From the NCBI GenBank assembly GCA_964460305.1, contig CAYWRA010000058.1:1-17233 (forward strand): a DNA stretch of 17,233 nt, read 5' to 3'. The notes beneath the pieces were generated by a model. That model saw only the letters and a program-made list of their open reading frames with translations, did not search any database and was not told the origin of the DNA. Of this stretch, positions 6,907 through 14,729 are shown in pieces. Source of the DNA: JAPLCX01 sp964460305. GTDB taxonomy: Bacteria; Auribacterota; Tritonobacteria; UBA1439. Every line of letters starts with the position of its first letter. Position 1 is the stretch's first letter. The translations under genes and the position numbers were made by a program.

Positions 6907-8384
6907 AGACCCTCATTTCCTATCCCCCCTTCGATTTGTCAAAGGGATATCCCACCCTGGGCCAGAACAGGCAGTTTCAGTACTTCAATGCGCCCACCTT
7001 TATCTACCCCGTCGTCCCGGCTATCGCCGCGACGATGCTCAAGAAGGACGGGCATCGGGTGATATGGAACGATTGTATCGCCGAGGGGATGGATCGGGCC
7101 GGCTACTTTGAGTTTATAAGGAGGGAGCAGCCCGACCTTATCGTCTTCGAGAGCAAGACGCCCGTCATCAAGGAGCACTGGGCTTTTATCGACGCCTTGA
7201 AAAAAGAGAACGGCGATCTTATCACCGTTTTGACCGGTGACCACGTCACAGCTATGCCGGAGGAGTCTTTCAGGAACTCACCTGTTGACTTTGTCCTCAC
7301 CGGCGGGGATTACGATTTTCTTTTGCTCAACCTGTGCAGGCGCCTCGAAACAAAACCATCGACCATGGACCATGGACTATCGACTAATCTGGAGCCAGGT
7401 ATATGGCACCGTGACAACGGGCGCATAACGAGCACCGGGCCGTTCATGCTCAACCACGATCTGGATCGCGCCCCGTTCATAGACCGGGAGCTAACAAAAT
7501 GGGGCCTGTATGCGTACGAGAACGGGAACTACCGGCGCACACCCGGGACGTACATTATGAGCGGGAGGGATTGCTGGTGGGGGAGGTGCAGTTTTTGCAG
7601 TTGGACTCGGCTCTACCCCGAGTTCAGGTCCCGTTCCGTGAACAACGTCCTGGATGAAATAGGCCGCCTCATGCGCGATTTTCACGTAAAAGAGATCATG
7701 GATGACACGGGGACGTTCCCCCGCGGGGATTGGCTGAGGGATTTTTGCCGGGGGATAGTCGATCGCGGCTATCATCGCTCGGTCGGTCTTGACTGCAACT
7801 TCCGCTTCGGGAAAACAAGCTTGGAAGAGTATCGAATGATGGCGAAGGCCGGTTTCCGCTTCCTGCTCTTCGGGCTCGAGAGCGGGAACCAGGAGACGCT
7901 GGACCGATTGAATAAGGGCATCACCATTGAGGAGATCATCAATTCGTGCCGACTGGCCAGGCAGGCTGGCCTCTATCCTCACGTCACCATCATGTTCGGT
8001 TATCCATGGGAGAGTTACGAGCAGGCCCAAAAGACTTACGAATTGGGGCGGTATCTTCTCAGGAAGGGATATGCATATACGATGCAGGCGACGATCGTGA
8101 TCCCTTATCCCGGCGCCAGGCTTTATCAGGAATGTCTCGAGAACGGATGGTTGCTGACTTCGGACTGGTCGGATTTCGACATGAGAAGGCCGGTGATGAA
8201 GATCCCGTTTCCCGAGGAGCGGTTGACGGAATTGATTCGAAAACTATATGCCGTCGCTTTCGATCCGTTTTTCCTCTGGCATAAGACGCTGAGCATCAGG
8301 GACCGGCACGACCTGAAATTCTTTTTCCGCGCTGGGAAAAAGGTATTCGGACATCTCAGGGATTTCGCCGGCCACGGAAAGTAG
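6903..8384 (+). CDS. B12-binding-type radical SAM protein
   Basis: 493 residues. The N-terminal ~145 residues follow the cobalamin-binding fold of class B radical SAM enzymes (PTFIYPVVPAIAATMLKKDG, then PDLIVFESKTP, VLTGDHVTAMPEESF and VDFVLTGGDYDFLL). The radical SAM core follows, with a 4Fe-4S cysteine motif CWWGRCSFC: Cys224, Cys229 and Cys232, i.e. Cx4Cx2C, one residue longer than the standard Cx3Cx2C. A later stretch GFRFLLFGLESGNQETLDRL (residues ~321-340) and the HVTIMFGYPWES segment match the barrel of this family. Enzymes of this type often methylate unactivated carbons, but the substrate is unknown. The position in a glycan operon suggests a lipid or sugar modification. Residues ~152-161 are encoded by four 7-base repeats and probably form a non-conserved linker. 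Confidence 0.85.
   Translation: MKTLISYPPFDLSKGYPTLGQNRQFQYFNAPTFIYPVVPAIAATMLKKDGHRVIWNDCIAEGMDRAGYFEFIRREQPDLIVFESKTPVIKEHWAFIDALKKENGDLITVLTGDHVTAMPEESFRNSPVDFVLTGGDYDFLLLNLCRRLETKPSTMDHGLSTNLEPGIWHRDNGRITSTGPFMLNHDLDRAPFIDRELTKWGLYAYENGNYRRTPGTYIMSGRDCWWGRCSFCSWTRLYPEFRSRSVNNVLDEIGRLMRDFHVKEIMDDTGTFPRGDWLRDFCRGIVDRGYHRSVGLDCNFRFGKTSLEEYRMMAKAGFRFLLFGLESGNQETLDRLNKGITIEEIINSCRLARQAGLYPHVTIMFGYPWESYEQAQKTYELGRYLLRKGYAYTMQATIVIPYPGARLYQECLENGWLLTSDWSDFDMRRPVMKIPFPEERLTELIRKLYAVAFDPFFLWHKTLSIRDRHDLKFFFRAGKKVFGHLRDFAGHGK
7356..7383 (+). repeat. four-copy 7-bp tandem repeat inside the radical SAM gene
   Basis: Units CCATCGA, CCATGGA, CCATGGA and CTATCGA follow each other directly, with a further partial CTA. 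The unit is not a multiple of three, so a gain or loss of one copy would shift the reading frame. It falls between the predicted B12-binding and radical SAM domains and encodes a low-complexity PSTMDHGLST stretch. The units are not identical, which lowers slippage. Confidence 0.75.
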
Positions 8385-8390
8385 CCTTCC

Positions 8391-9692
8391 ATGGCGAGAG
8401 ACATTCTTAAACGGATGTTCCATGACGAATTTCTCCGGCACGCCGGCCTCGTTGTGTTGGGGATGCAGCTCGTCAACGTATTCAACCTTCTCTATCACCT
8501 GATAGTCGTGCGGATACTTTCTTACGAGGAGTACGGGGCCCTGAATGCCCTCGTCATTTTCTCCCTCTACTTTAGCCAGATCGCCTCTCCTCTTCAGACG
8601 TCCCTCACGCGATCCATCGCAATCCATGTCGGCCGTAATGAGAGCGGGCAATCCCGCTCCCTGGTCAGGAGGGCAACCATCGACACGGCAGTCGCGTCGG
8701 CGATCGTAATCGCGGCGTTCGGAATATTCGCGGGGCCCTTCGCCGGAATGCAGCGGATAGGAGATGGCACGATGGCCCTTCTCGTCGGGATCCTCGTTGC
8801 TTCATCGTTCATGGGGGTTGCGCCGCAGGCTTATCTTCAAGGGGCGCAGTTGTTCGCTCCTTTGGTGATTTTGAGCGCCTCTTCATCTCTGTTGAAGCTG
8901 ATCGCGGGGGTAGGGTTGGTGTGGGCCGGGTTCGGGGTGAGGGGGGGATTATGGGGATTTATCGCCTGCCCTCTTTCGATGGCGGTGGTGGGCTATCTTG
9001 CGGTCTCACATTATCTGGGCCGGAATAACCGCATGGGGGAAGAGGATCTTCCGGCGCCCATGCGCCCGATATATTCGTACTGCCTGCCCGTGGGGCTGAT
9101 GTTGATCTCCTTCGCGGTCCTCACCAACGTCGACGTTACTCTTGTGAAGAAATATTTCTCTCCCCTTGAAGCGGGGTACTATTCCGTAGCGCAGATGGCG
9201 GGAAAGATCATTCTTTTCCTGCCGGGGGCCGTTTCTTTCGTGGTGTTCCCGAAGGCCGCCTCGGCCCATGCCCGCCGTTCGCCGAGTTCCCATCTATTGA
9301 AAAAGGGGCTGGCTGTCACGGCTCTTATATGCGGGGCGGGTACGATTGTATGTTTATTGTTCCCCCGGGGCGTGCTGGGCTTCCTCGCCGGCAAAACCAG
9401 CGCGGAGAGCGTCGCTCTCGTCCCATGGTTTGCCACCGCCATGAGCATGTACGCTCTGGTGTGGGTGATGGCCTCGTATAATCTATCGATCAAAAATAAC
9501 GGCTTCATAAAATACATCGCGGCGCTTGCAGTCTTCCAGACGGCGGTCATTTGCACATACCATCCCGGTTTGCGGAGCGTTTTGAGCGTTGTGAACGTCT
9601 GTGCGCTCCTCAGCCTGGTGACGGCCCTCTCCTGCGCGATAACCGTTCCATCTCGCGGCGATATGCCGGAGGAGGATGGATGGACCAGATAG
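8391..9692 (+). CDS. Wzx-like polysaccharide/oligosaccharide flippase
   Basis: A 433-residue, strongly hydrophobic protein with about 12-14 predicted membrane helices, of the MOP (MATE/MVF/PST) exporter superfamily. The N-terminus (residues ~16-60, LVVLGMQLVNVFNLLYHLIVVRILSYEEYGAL in pieces) shows the classic first helix followed by the 'R.LS..EYG.l.al' pattern of polysaccharide flippases, and SYSVAQ-like text (GYYSVAQMAGKI, residues ~263-274) is also typical. It should flip lipid-linked sugar units from cytoplasm to periplasm. GGAAAG nine bases before the ATG serves as ribosome site; its end overlaps the next gene by 13 bases. No polymerase gene accompanies it. GC content is visibly high here (37 of 60 bases in 8701-8760). 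Confidence 0.88.
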   Translation: MARDILKRMFHDEFLRHAGLVVLGMQLVNVFNLLYHLIVVRILSYEEYGALNALVIFSLYFSQIASPLQTSLTRSIAIHVGRNESGQSRSLVRRATIDTAVASAIVIAAFGIFAGPFAGMQRIGDGTMALLVGILVASSFMGVAPQAYLQGAQLFAPLVILSASSSLLKLIAGVGLVWAGFGVRGGLWGFIACPLSMAVVGYLAVSHYLGRNNRMGEEDLPAPMRPIYSYCLPVGLMLISFAVLTNVDVTLVKKYFSPLEAGYYSVAQMAGKIILFLPGAVSFVVFPKAASAHARRSPSSHLLKKGLAVTALICGAGTIVCLLFPRGVLGFLAGKTSAESVALVPWFATAMSMYALVWVMASYNLSIKNNGFIKYIAALAVFQTAVICTYHPGLRSVLSVVNVCALLSLVTALSCAITVPSRGDMPEEDGWTR

Positions 9693-10498
9693 ACGTTTCC
9701 GTCATCGTCACCACGCGCAACGAGGAAGAGAACGTCGGGAATTGCCTGCGCTCGATCAAGGACCAGACGTATCCTCCCGAGGGGATCGAGATAATCGTCG
9801 TCGACAACGACTCGACGGACGGAACGACCTCTATTTCCCGAAGCTATACCGATAAAGTTTATAATCATGGACACAACAGGGCCGAGCAGCTTAACTATGG
9901 CGCCCGGAAGGCAAGGGGGCAATACATTATTTTTCCCGACGCCGACATGATCTTGTCCGAAAAATTGATCGCCGAGTGCGTCAAAAAATGCCGCAGGGAA
10001 GAGTGCGTGGCTTTATACGTTCCAGAGCGTATTATCGGCAAGGGATTTTGGATAAAGGTAAGGGATTTTGAAAGGAGTTTCTATAACGCCACGGTAATAG
10101 ATTGCGTCCGGTTTGTCAGCAGGGACGCATTCCTCGAAATCGGCGGTTTTGACGGGAGCTTGGAGTTCGGGCCGGATGATTGGGATTTTGATAGGAGGAT
10201 TAAGGAGACCGGGAAAACGGGCATAATAGACGCTCTTTTGTATCATAACGAAGGGGAATTCGATCTCAGAAAATATCTGGAGAAAAAGGGGAATTACGTC
10301 GGGAGTTTCGATGGTTACGTCGGGAAATGGGGGAAGGGGGATCGGATAGTAAAAAAGCAGTTGGGGTTTTGGTGCAGATATCTTGGGGTATTCGTAGAAG
10401 ATGGCAAGTGGAAGAGATTATTGCGGCATCCGGTGTTGACCTTGGGGATGTATTTTCTAAGAGTGAGGGTGGGCATTAAGTTTTTGAGAAGCGGATAG
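9680..10498 (+). CDS. GT2 family glycosyltransferase
   Basis: 272 residues from the ATG at 9680, chosen because GGAGG lies just upstream (9668-9675) and the protein begins directly with the GT-A fold (IDVSVIVTTRNEEENV). An open frame reaches back to 9551 but would overlap the flippase gene by 140 bases with no homology. VDND at 41-44 and the metal-binding DAD at 87-89 are present, and GPDDWDFDRRI holds the likely acidic catalytic region. No membrane segment is clear. It probably transfers a sugar from a nucleotide donor to a lipid-linked intermediate at the inner membrane. Confidence 0.88.
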   Translation: MDQIDVSVIVTTRNEEENVGNCLRSIKDQTYPPEGIEIIVVDNDSTDGTTSISRSYTDKVYNHGHNRAEQLNYGARKARGQYIIFPDADMILSEKLIAECVKKCRREECVALYVPERIIGKGFWIKVRDFERSFYNATVIDCVRFVSRDAFLEIGGFDGSLEFGPDDWDFDRRIKETGKTGIIDALLYHNEGEFDLRKYLEKKGNYVGSFDGYVGKWGKGDRIVKKQLGFWCRYLGVFVEDGKWKRLLRHPVLTLGMYFLRVRVGIKFLRSG

Positions 10499-10506
10499 CG
10501 CCAGAC

Positions 10507-12195
10507 ATGAGCGATCTTAAATTCAGCATTCTCGTCCCGGCTTACAACGGCGCCGGTTTTATCGGCGCAACGTTGAGGAGCATTTTGTCTCAAAGCTTTA
10601 CGAATTATGAAATGATCGTCGTAGACGATAATTCGGGAGATGGCATAGAAGACGTAGTTAAATCGCTGCGCGATGCGAGGATAAAGTTTTACGGGAATCG
10701 GGTCACTTTGGGATACCCCGGAAATTTAGAGGAATGTAAAAAAAGAGCCACTGGAGACATCCTTTATTTGATGGGCCAGGACGATATTTTGGAAAAAGAC
10801 GCCCTTATGAATACTCGGACGGCGTTTGAGATTTCAGAAGATATCGGGGCGGTGACGAGGCCTTATTATTGGTTCGATGAGAACGTAGATAAACCTGTGC
10901 GTGCCAAAAAACAATTAAATCCCGAAAGAGACGAAATAGTCAGAATCACCGATCCCTACCCAAGAATAATAAGGGTTTTTCAAACCCTCGATCAGTTGTC
11001 GGGGCTGGCTTTAAGAAAGAAGTACGTGGATATGGATTTTCACGAAGACATCTTTCCTTGCCATGTCTATCCCTTTGCCTCCATTTTCAAGAAACATCCC
11101 ATCGTATTTTTAAAGGACTACAACGTTGCCGTAAGGATTGCCACAAGCCAGACGAGAAGCCTGTCCTCCATTTATGATAAATCCCCGATGCAGAGCTGGG
11201 TGGATCTATTTAGGAACGTTTTTTATGAAAATGAATTCGAAGGCATGAGAAGGTATTGCATTAAAAATTTCGTAGCAAAAAACTTTGTGGGGCTGGTGCA
11301 GATAAAGAACTATGGCCGGTTTAAGTGCTTGCTGAGAGAGATAGCGCTGTTGGTTAAATATCGCTGGCGGAATCTATTTGACGTGCGCTTTTGGTTCTTT
11401 AGCCTGGGGACGTTGGTCATGCCCAGATCCGTACTGAGACCGCTTGCAGATTTTTACAAAGAGAGGATTTTCTCCAGCTTTTTAAGAGACGTGCGGTTGG
11501 GGGATGCAAAAAACAAAGATCGAAATGCCACGGCAGCCCAAAGGTTATATTACAACAGATTCCTCAGCCGGATTTTTCACACGCTGGTTTATTGTTTAAG
11601 CCATGAGTTAAAAGATTGTCGCTCGGTGTTGGACCTTGGCTGCGGCCCGGATTCTCCCGTACAACACTGCGGCGCGTCTTGCAGTATAGGCGTGGATGCC
11701 TTTGAGCCTTATATCGAGCAGAGCAAGAAAAAAAAGATCCACCATGAATACGTTTTGGGGAACATTACCAAGATTGAATTCAAGCCAAAGAGTTTCGATG
11801 CGGTGATCATGATCGAGTCATTGGAGCACCTTGACAAGGAGCAGGGGAGGGCGCTTTTAGGAAAGATAGAAAAATGGGCAAGGAAAAAGGTGATTGTAAC
11901 AACCCCCAACGGGTATTTACCGGGATTAGACAGCAATCCCCTTCAGTCTCATCGCTCGGGATGGACGGTGGACGAAATGCGGGCGAGGGGCTATAAGGTC
12001 TACGGAATGGCGGGATGGAAATTCTTGAGAAAAAAAGACGCCCATGAAAACGTAACGCAGGAAGATTATTTTCTCATGTGCTTCAAGCCGAAATGTCTCT
12101 GGTATTTCATCTCCGCCTTTACGCAATTAATAACGTATTATTGCCCGAAATTTTCTTTCGGCATTTTGTGCATCAAGCCGCTTGGATCTCGATAG
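10507..12195 (+). CDS. bifunctional GT2 glycosyltransferase - SAM methyltransferase fusion
   Basis: 562 residues with two catalytic modules. The N-terminal GT2 domain (residues ~5-210) starts FSILVPAYNG, with VVDDN at 38-42 and QDD (91-93) in the place of the DxD motif. A linking region (~215-330) is rich in aromatic and basic residues and might sit on the membrane. The C-terminal class I methyltransferase (residues ~345-500) has the SAM-binding motif VLDLGCGPD at 374-382, then VLGNITKIEF, the FDAVIMIESLEHL segment and VIVTTPNGY. The enzyme could add a sugar and methylate it (or a terminal residue) in one step. The gene is AT-richer than its upstream neighbours (17 G+C of 60 bases in 11221-11280). 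Ribosome site weak. The next gene is a second methyltransferase. Confidence 0.88.
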   Translation: MSDLKFSILVPAYNGAGFIGATLRSILSQSFTNYEMIVVDDNSGDGIEDVVKSLRDARIKFYGNRVTLGYPGNLEECKKRATGDILYLMGQDDILEKDALMNTRTAFEISEDIGAVTRPYYWFDENVDKPVRAKKQLNPERDEIVRITDPYPRIIRVFQTLDQLSGLALRKKYVDMDFHEDIFPCHVYPFASIFKKHPIVFLKDYNVAVRIATSQTRSLSSIYDKSPMQSWVDLFRNVFYENEFEGMRRYCIKNFVAKNFVGLVQIKNYGRFKCLLREIALLVKYRWRNLFDVRFWFFSLGTLVMPRSVLRPLADFYKERIFSSFLRDVRLGDAKNKDRNATAAQRLYYNRFLSRIFHTLVYCLSHELKDCRSVLDLGCGPDSPVQHCGASCSIGVDAFEPYIEQSKKKKIHHEYVLGNITKIEFKPKSFDAVIMIESLEHLDKEQGRALLGKIEKWARKKVIVTTPNGYLPGLDSNPLQSHRSGWTVDEMRARGYKVYGMAGWKFLRKKDAHENVTQEDYFLMCFKPKCLWYFISAFTQLITYYCPKFSFGILCIKPLGSR

Positions 12196-12224
12196 CATAC
12201 GGGGATTTTGCGGGAAATGCGACA

Positions 12225-12992
12225 ATGAAAAGATTGAGCGACACGTATAACGATAACTATTATCAAATGCATGAGTTTAGCTATTCATGTGAATGCCGCC
12301 AGGATCACAAGCGTATCTTAGAGCTATTGCAAATCAAGCCATGCGACAAAACGCTGGAGATAGGGTGCGGATTCGGGATATTGCTGAGCAAGGTTTCCGC
12401 CGAGACAAAGGTCGGCGTCGAGACAAACGATGTTGCCATTGATGAATGCCGCCGCAGGGGGGTGAAAGTCGTTCAAGCCGATGCTGAAAAAGGTCTCCCT
12501 TTCAAAGATTCGTATTTTGATATCATAATCATGAATGAGGTGATCTCACACTTAAACAAACCCGCGCTTGCGCTTAAAGAATGTCTCCGGGTTTTAACGC
12601 AAGGAGGTAAAATCGTTTTGACCGCGCCCGCACGCAGCATTTTCTTTCGTAATATTTCAGCGACTCATCTGTCCGAAATGACCGTGAAAGAGCTGCAAAA
12701 CCTGGTTGAAAGATGCGGATTTGTGGTTTTATCTCACGAGGTATCAGGCATATCGTTCCTTTATCCATTGATGCAAAATCTGCTGTTCAATCCTTTCAGA
12801 TTCCTAAGAGGCGTTCTAAGAAGAAATAAAATGCAGACGGTTCAATTAATAGATCGCTGCCATGGATTGGCGGATAAAACGTTGCTTAAGCCGTTCGGTA
12901 TTTACCGGAAGCGCTTATTGGCCCTCGGGTTGAATCAAATGGTCCTGGCCCAGAAACGGCGGGATCGAGGTTTATTTACGGAGGAGGCGTAG
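12225..12992 (+). CDS. class I SAM-dependent methyltransferase
   Basis: 255 residues from the ATG at 12225; the frame is open further back but would overlap the previous gene without homology. Motif I LEIGCGFG is at 44-51, VGVETNDVAIDECRRRG holds the acidic end of strand 2, VVQADAEKGLPFKDSYFDII holds motif II, and LRVLTQGGKIVLTAPA the post-motif region, all typical of Methyltransf_11/25. The C-terminal ~90 residues (LFNPFRFLRGVLRRNKM) are basic and hydrophobic, perhaps membrane-associated. Likely O-methylates a sugar in the glycan; substrate unknown. Ribosome site poor. Confidence 0.88.
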   Translation: MKRLSDTYNDNYYQMHEFSYSCECRQDHKRILELLQIKPCDKTLEIGCGFGILLSKVSAETKVGVETNDVAIDECRRRGVKVVQADAEKGLPFKDSYFDIIIMNEVISHLNKPALALKECLRVLTQGGKIVLTAPARSIFFRNISATHLSEMTVKELQNLVERCGFVVLSHEVSGISFLYPLMQNLLFNPFRFLRGVLRRNKMQTVQLIDRCHGLADKTLLKPFGIYRKRLLALGLNQMVLAQKRRDRGLFTEEA

Positions 12993-12996
12993 TAAC

Positions 12997-13542
12997 ATGT
13001 CTAAGCGGAATGTTGCTTTTCTCAAAATCAGCCCCCGCTGGCTGGGGGAACAAAAGTTTATTATCCATTCAAGCCATGCCTGTCCGACGATCGAGGGGGT
13101 GGTGCTAAAAGAGCTTAAAGTCAATCTGGACGGGAGGGGCGACCTTATCGAGCTTTGGAGCAAACCCTGGGTCGGAAAGAAAGGTTTTCTGGCCCCCCGG
13201 CATGTTTATCAGACCGCCACGGACTTTGGCGTTGTTAAGTGTTGGCACCTGCATGGTGTTCATACCGATCAAATAGCGGCCACTCGCGGCAAGCTGCAGC
13301 TTGTTCTGGCGGACGTCAGAAGGGATTCACCAACCTTCGGCGATGTAAATCCTCTTTTCATAGGAGTGGGAAGACCGGCGCTGGTCAAGATTCCACCCGG
13401 GGTCCTTCATGGTTGGAAGGCCCTGAGTCCACCTGAAGCGGTCGTTATTAATTTTGCCACTGAACCATACGATCCCGGTGATGAGTATCGGTTTCCATGG
13501 GATTGTATTCTTAGAGACATTTGGGAGCCCAAAAATGGATAA
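12997..13542 (+). CDS. dTDP-4-dehydrorhamnose 3,5-epimerase-related (RmlC-like) protein
   Basis: 181 residues of a cupin fold related to RmlC. IEGVVLKEL (32-40), RGDLIELW (47-54), YQTATDFGVVKCWHLH (71-86), RGKLQLVLADVRRDSPTFG (97-115) and IPPGVLHGWKAL (132-143) follow the pattern of the dTDP-4-dehydrorhamnose 3,5-epimerase family; His84 is the likely catalytic base. The usual VRGLH is replaced by VKCWH, so it belongs to a divergent branch, perhaps acting on another 4-keto sugar. A strong GGAGGAGG at 12980-12987 precedes the ATG. It overlaps the aminotransferase gene by 8 bases, suggesting they work on the same nucleotide sugar. rmlA, rmlB and rmlD are not in the window. Confidence 0.82.
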   Translation: MSKRNVAFLKISPRWLGEQKFIIHSSHACPTIEGVVLKELKVNLDGRGDLIELWSKPWVGKKGFLAPRHVYQTATDFGVVKCWHLHGVHTDQIAATRGKLQLVLADVRRDSPTFGDVNPLFIGVGRPALVKIPPGVLHGWKALSPPEAVVINFATEPYDPGDEYRFPWDCILRDIWEPKNG

Positions 13543-14650
13543 AAAGAACGTGCCGTTATTTATACCTTTCATGTCCAAGGAAGCAATACAAAACGCCACT
13601 AGCATCCTCCATACCTCTTGGATCGGAGAGGGGGCAAGGGTTAAGGATTTTGAGAAGGCATTGGCTCCCTGGCTGGGAACGGAGAACGTCCTCACGGTAA
13701 ATAATGCAACCTCGGCCATTCACATCGCCTTGAGATTGGCCGGCGTCAAAGGGGGAGAGGTGATTTCCACTCCGATGACTTGCGCCGCAACCAATGAGCC
13801 CATTATAAATGAGGGTGCGGATATCGTCTGGGCGGATATCGATCCGGAAAGCGGGAGCATCGATCCGGATGACATGGAAAGAAAAATATCCAAAAAGACG
13901 CGGGCAATTATGCTCGTCCATTGGGGGGGGAATCCTTGCGACCTGGGACGGATAAACCGAATCGGCAGGAAGTATAACGTAAGGGTAATCGAGGATGCCG
14001 CGCAGGCACTGGGAGCGACTTATGGAGGGAAGCCGATCGGGTGTCATTCCGATTACGTAGTCATCAGCTTTCAGGCGATAAAAATCATCAACACCATAGA
14101 TGGCGGGGCATTGACCACAAAGAGAAGAGGAGATTACCATCGAGGCAAGGTGCTCAGGTGGTACGGGATAGATAGGGACAAGCGAAAAGTCAAGGAAACT
14201 TATTGGGAGTATCCCATCAGAGAAGCCGGTTACAAGTTTCACATGAATGACGTCACCGCCGCCATCGGACTAGGGCAGCTCCCGCATTTGGAGATGCTCT
14301 TAAAACAGAGAAAAGCCAAGGCCGATCTCTACTTGGAGGCGTTAAGGCGGAGTAAGACCCTGAGGGGCATTAGGGTTTTGCCCGAGGCCGCTTCTTCCTG
14401 GTGGATGTTCACCGTCCTCTGCGGAAACAAGAAGAACAGGCTTAGGCTGTGGCAGAGATTGCAAAGCGAAGGGATAGAGAGCGGCGAGGTGCACGTGAGA
14501 AACGACACGTATCCCTTGTTTAAGAAATACAATCGCGATCCGCTCCCTGCGGTTAAAAAATTCAACGATGAGAAACTCTGCGTGCCCATCGGCTATTGGG
14601 TGGATGATGAAACGGCGGAAAAGATAGCCTCCGTTTTGGCGGGTTTTTGA
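13535..14650 (+). CDS. DegT/DnrJ/EryC1/StrS family aminotransferase
   Basis: 371 residues from the ATG at 13535, with GGGAG seven bases upstream; an upstream ATG at 13454 would lie inside the previous gene. These PLP enzymes convert a 4-keto or 3-keto nucleotide sugar into an aminodeoxy sugar. Seen: NATSAIHIAL (57-66) binding the cofactor phosphate, IEDAAQALGATYGG with Asp154, and SFQAIK with the Schiff-base Lys183 followed by INTIDGGAL. The SFQAIK variant, rather than SFHPTK, is found among perosamine-synthase-like members. It overlaps the RmlC-like gene, pointing to a shared pathway to an aminodeoxy hexose for the glycan. Confidence 0.93.
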   Translation: MDKKNVPLFIPFMSKEAIQNATSILHTSWIGEGARVKDFEKALAPWLGTENVLTVNNATSAIHIALRLAGVKGGEVISTPMTCAATNEPIINEGADIVWADIDPESGSIDPDDMERKISKKTRAIMLVHWGGNPCDLGRINRIGRKYNVRVIEDAAQALGATYGGKPIGCHSDYVVISFQAIKIINTIDGGALTTKRRGDYHRGKVLRWYGIDRDKRKVKETYWEYPIREAGYKFHMNDVTAAIGLGQLPHLEMLLKQRKAKADLYLEALRRSKTLRGIRVLPEAASSWWMFTVLCGNKKNRLRLWQRLQSEGIESGEVHVRNDTYPLFKKYNRDPLPAVKKFNDEKLCVPIGYWVDDETAEKIASVLAGF

Positions 14651-14729
14651 TCTCCTCCGTGGTCCCGATAGCCCGGGGAGCGCAATCTTTTTTTGACGGA
14701 TGTTTTACGATGGCAGGAAGGGGTAAGGC

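Noticed and set aside
7356..7383. CRISPR-like repeats
   Set aside because: The units are 7 bp and directly abutting, with no spacers; no other region has spaced identical repeats.
7491..8030. Minus-strand 179-codon frame in the radical SAM gene
   Set aside because: Antisense to conserved radical SAM core; no recognisable domain.
13556..14242. Minus-strand 228-codon frame in the aminotransferase gene
   Set aside because: Antisense of the DegT-family core; no ribosome site or motif.
14651..14695. Possible terminator between the aminotransferase and GT2 genes
   Set aside because: The CTCC/GGAG-type stem has a bulge, a long loop, and lies eight bases before the T-run; too weak to call, and it would split an apparently continuous operon.
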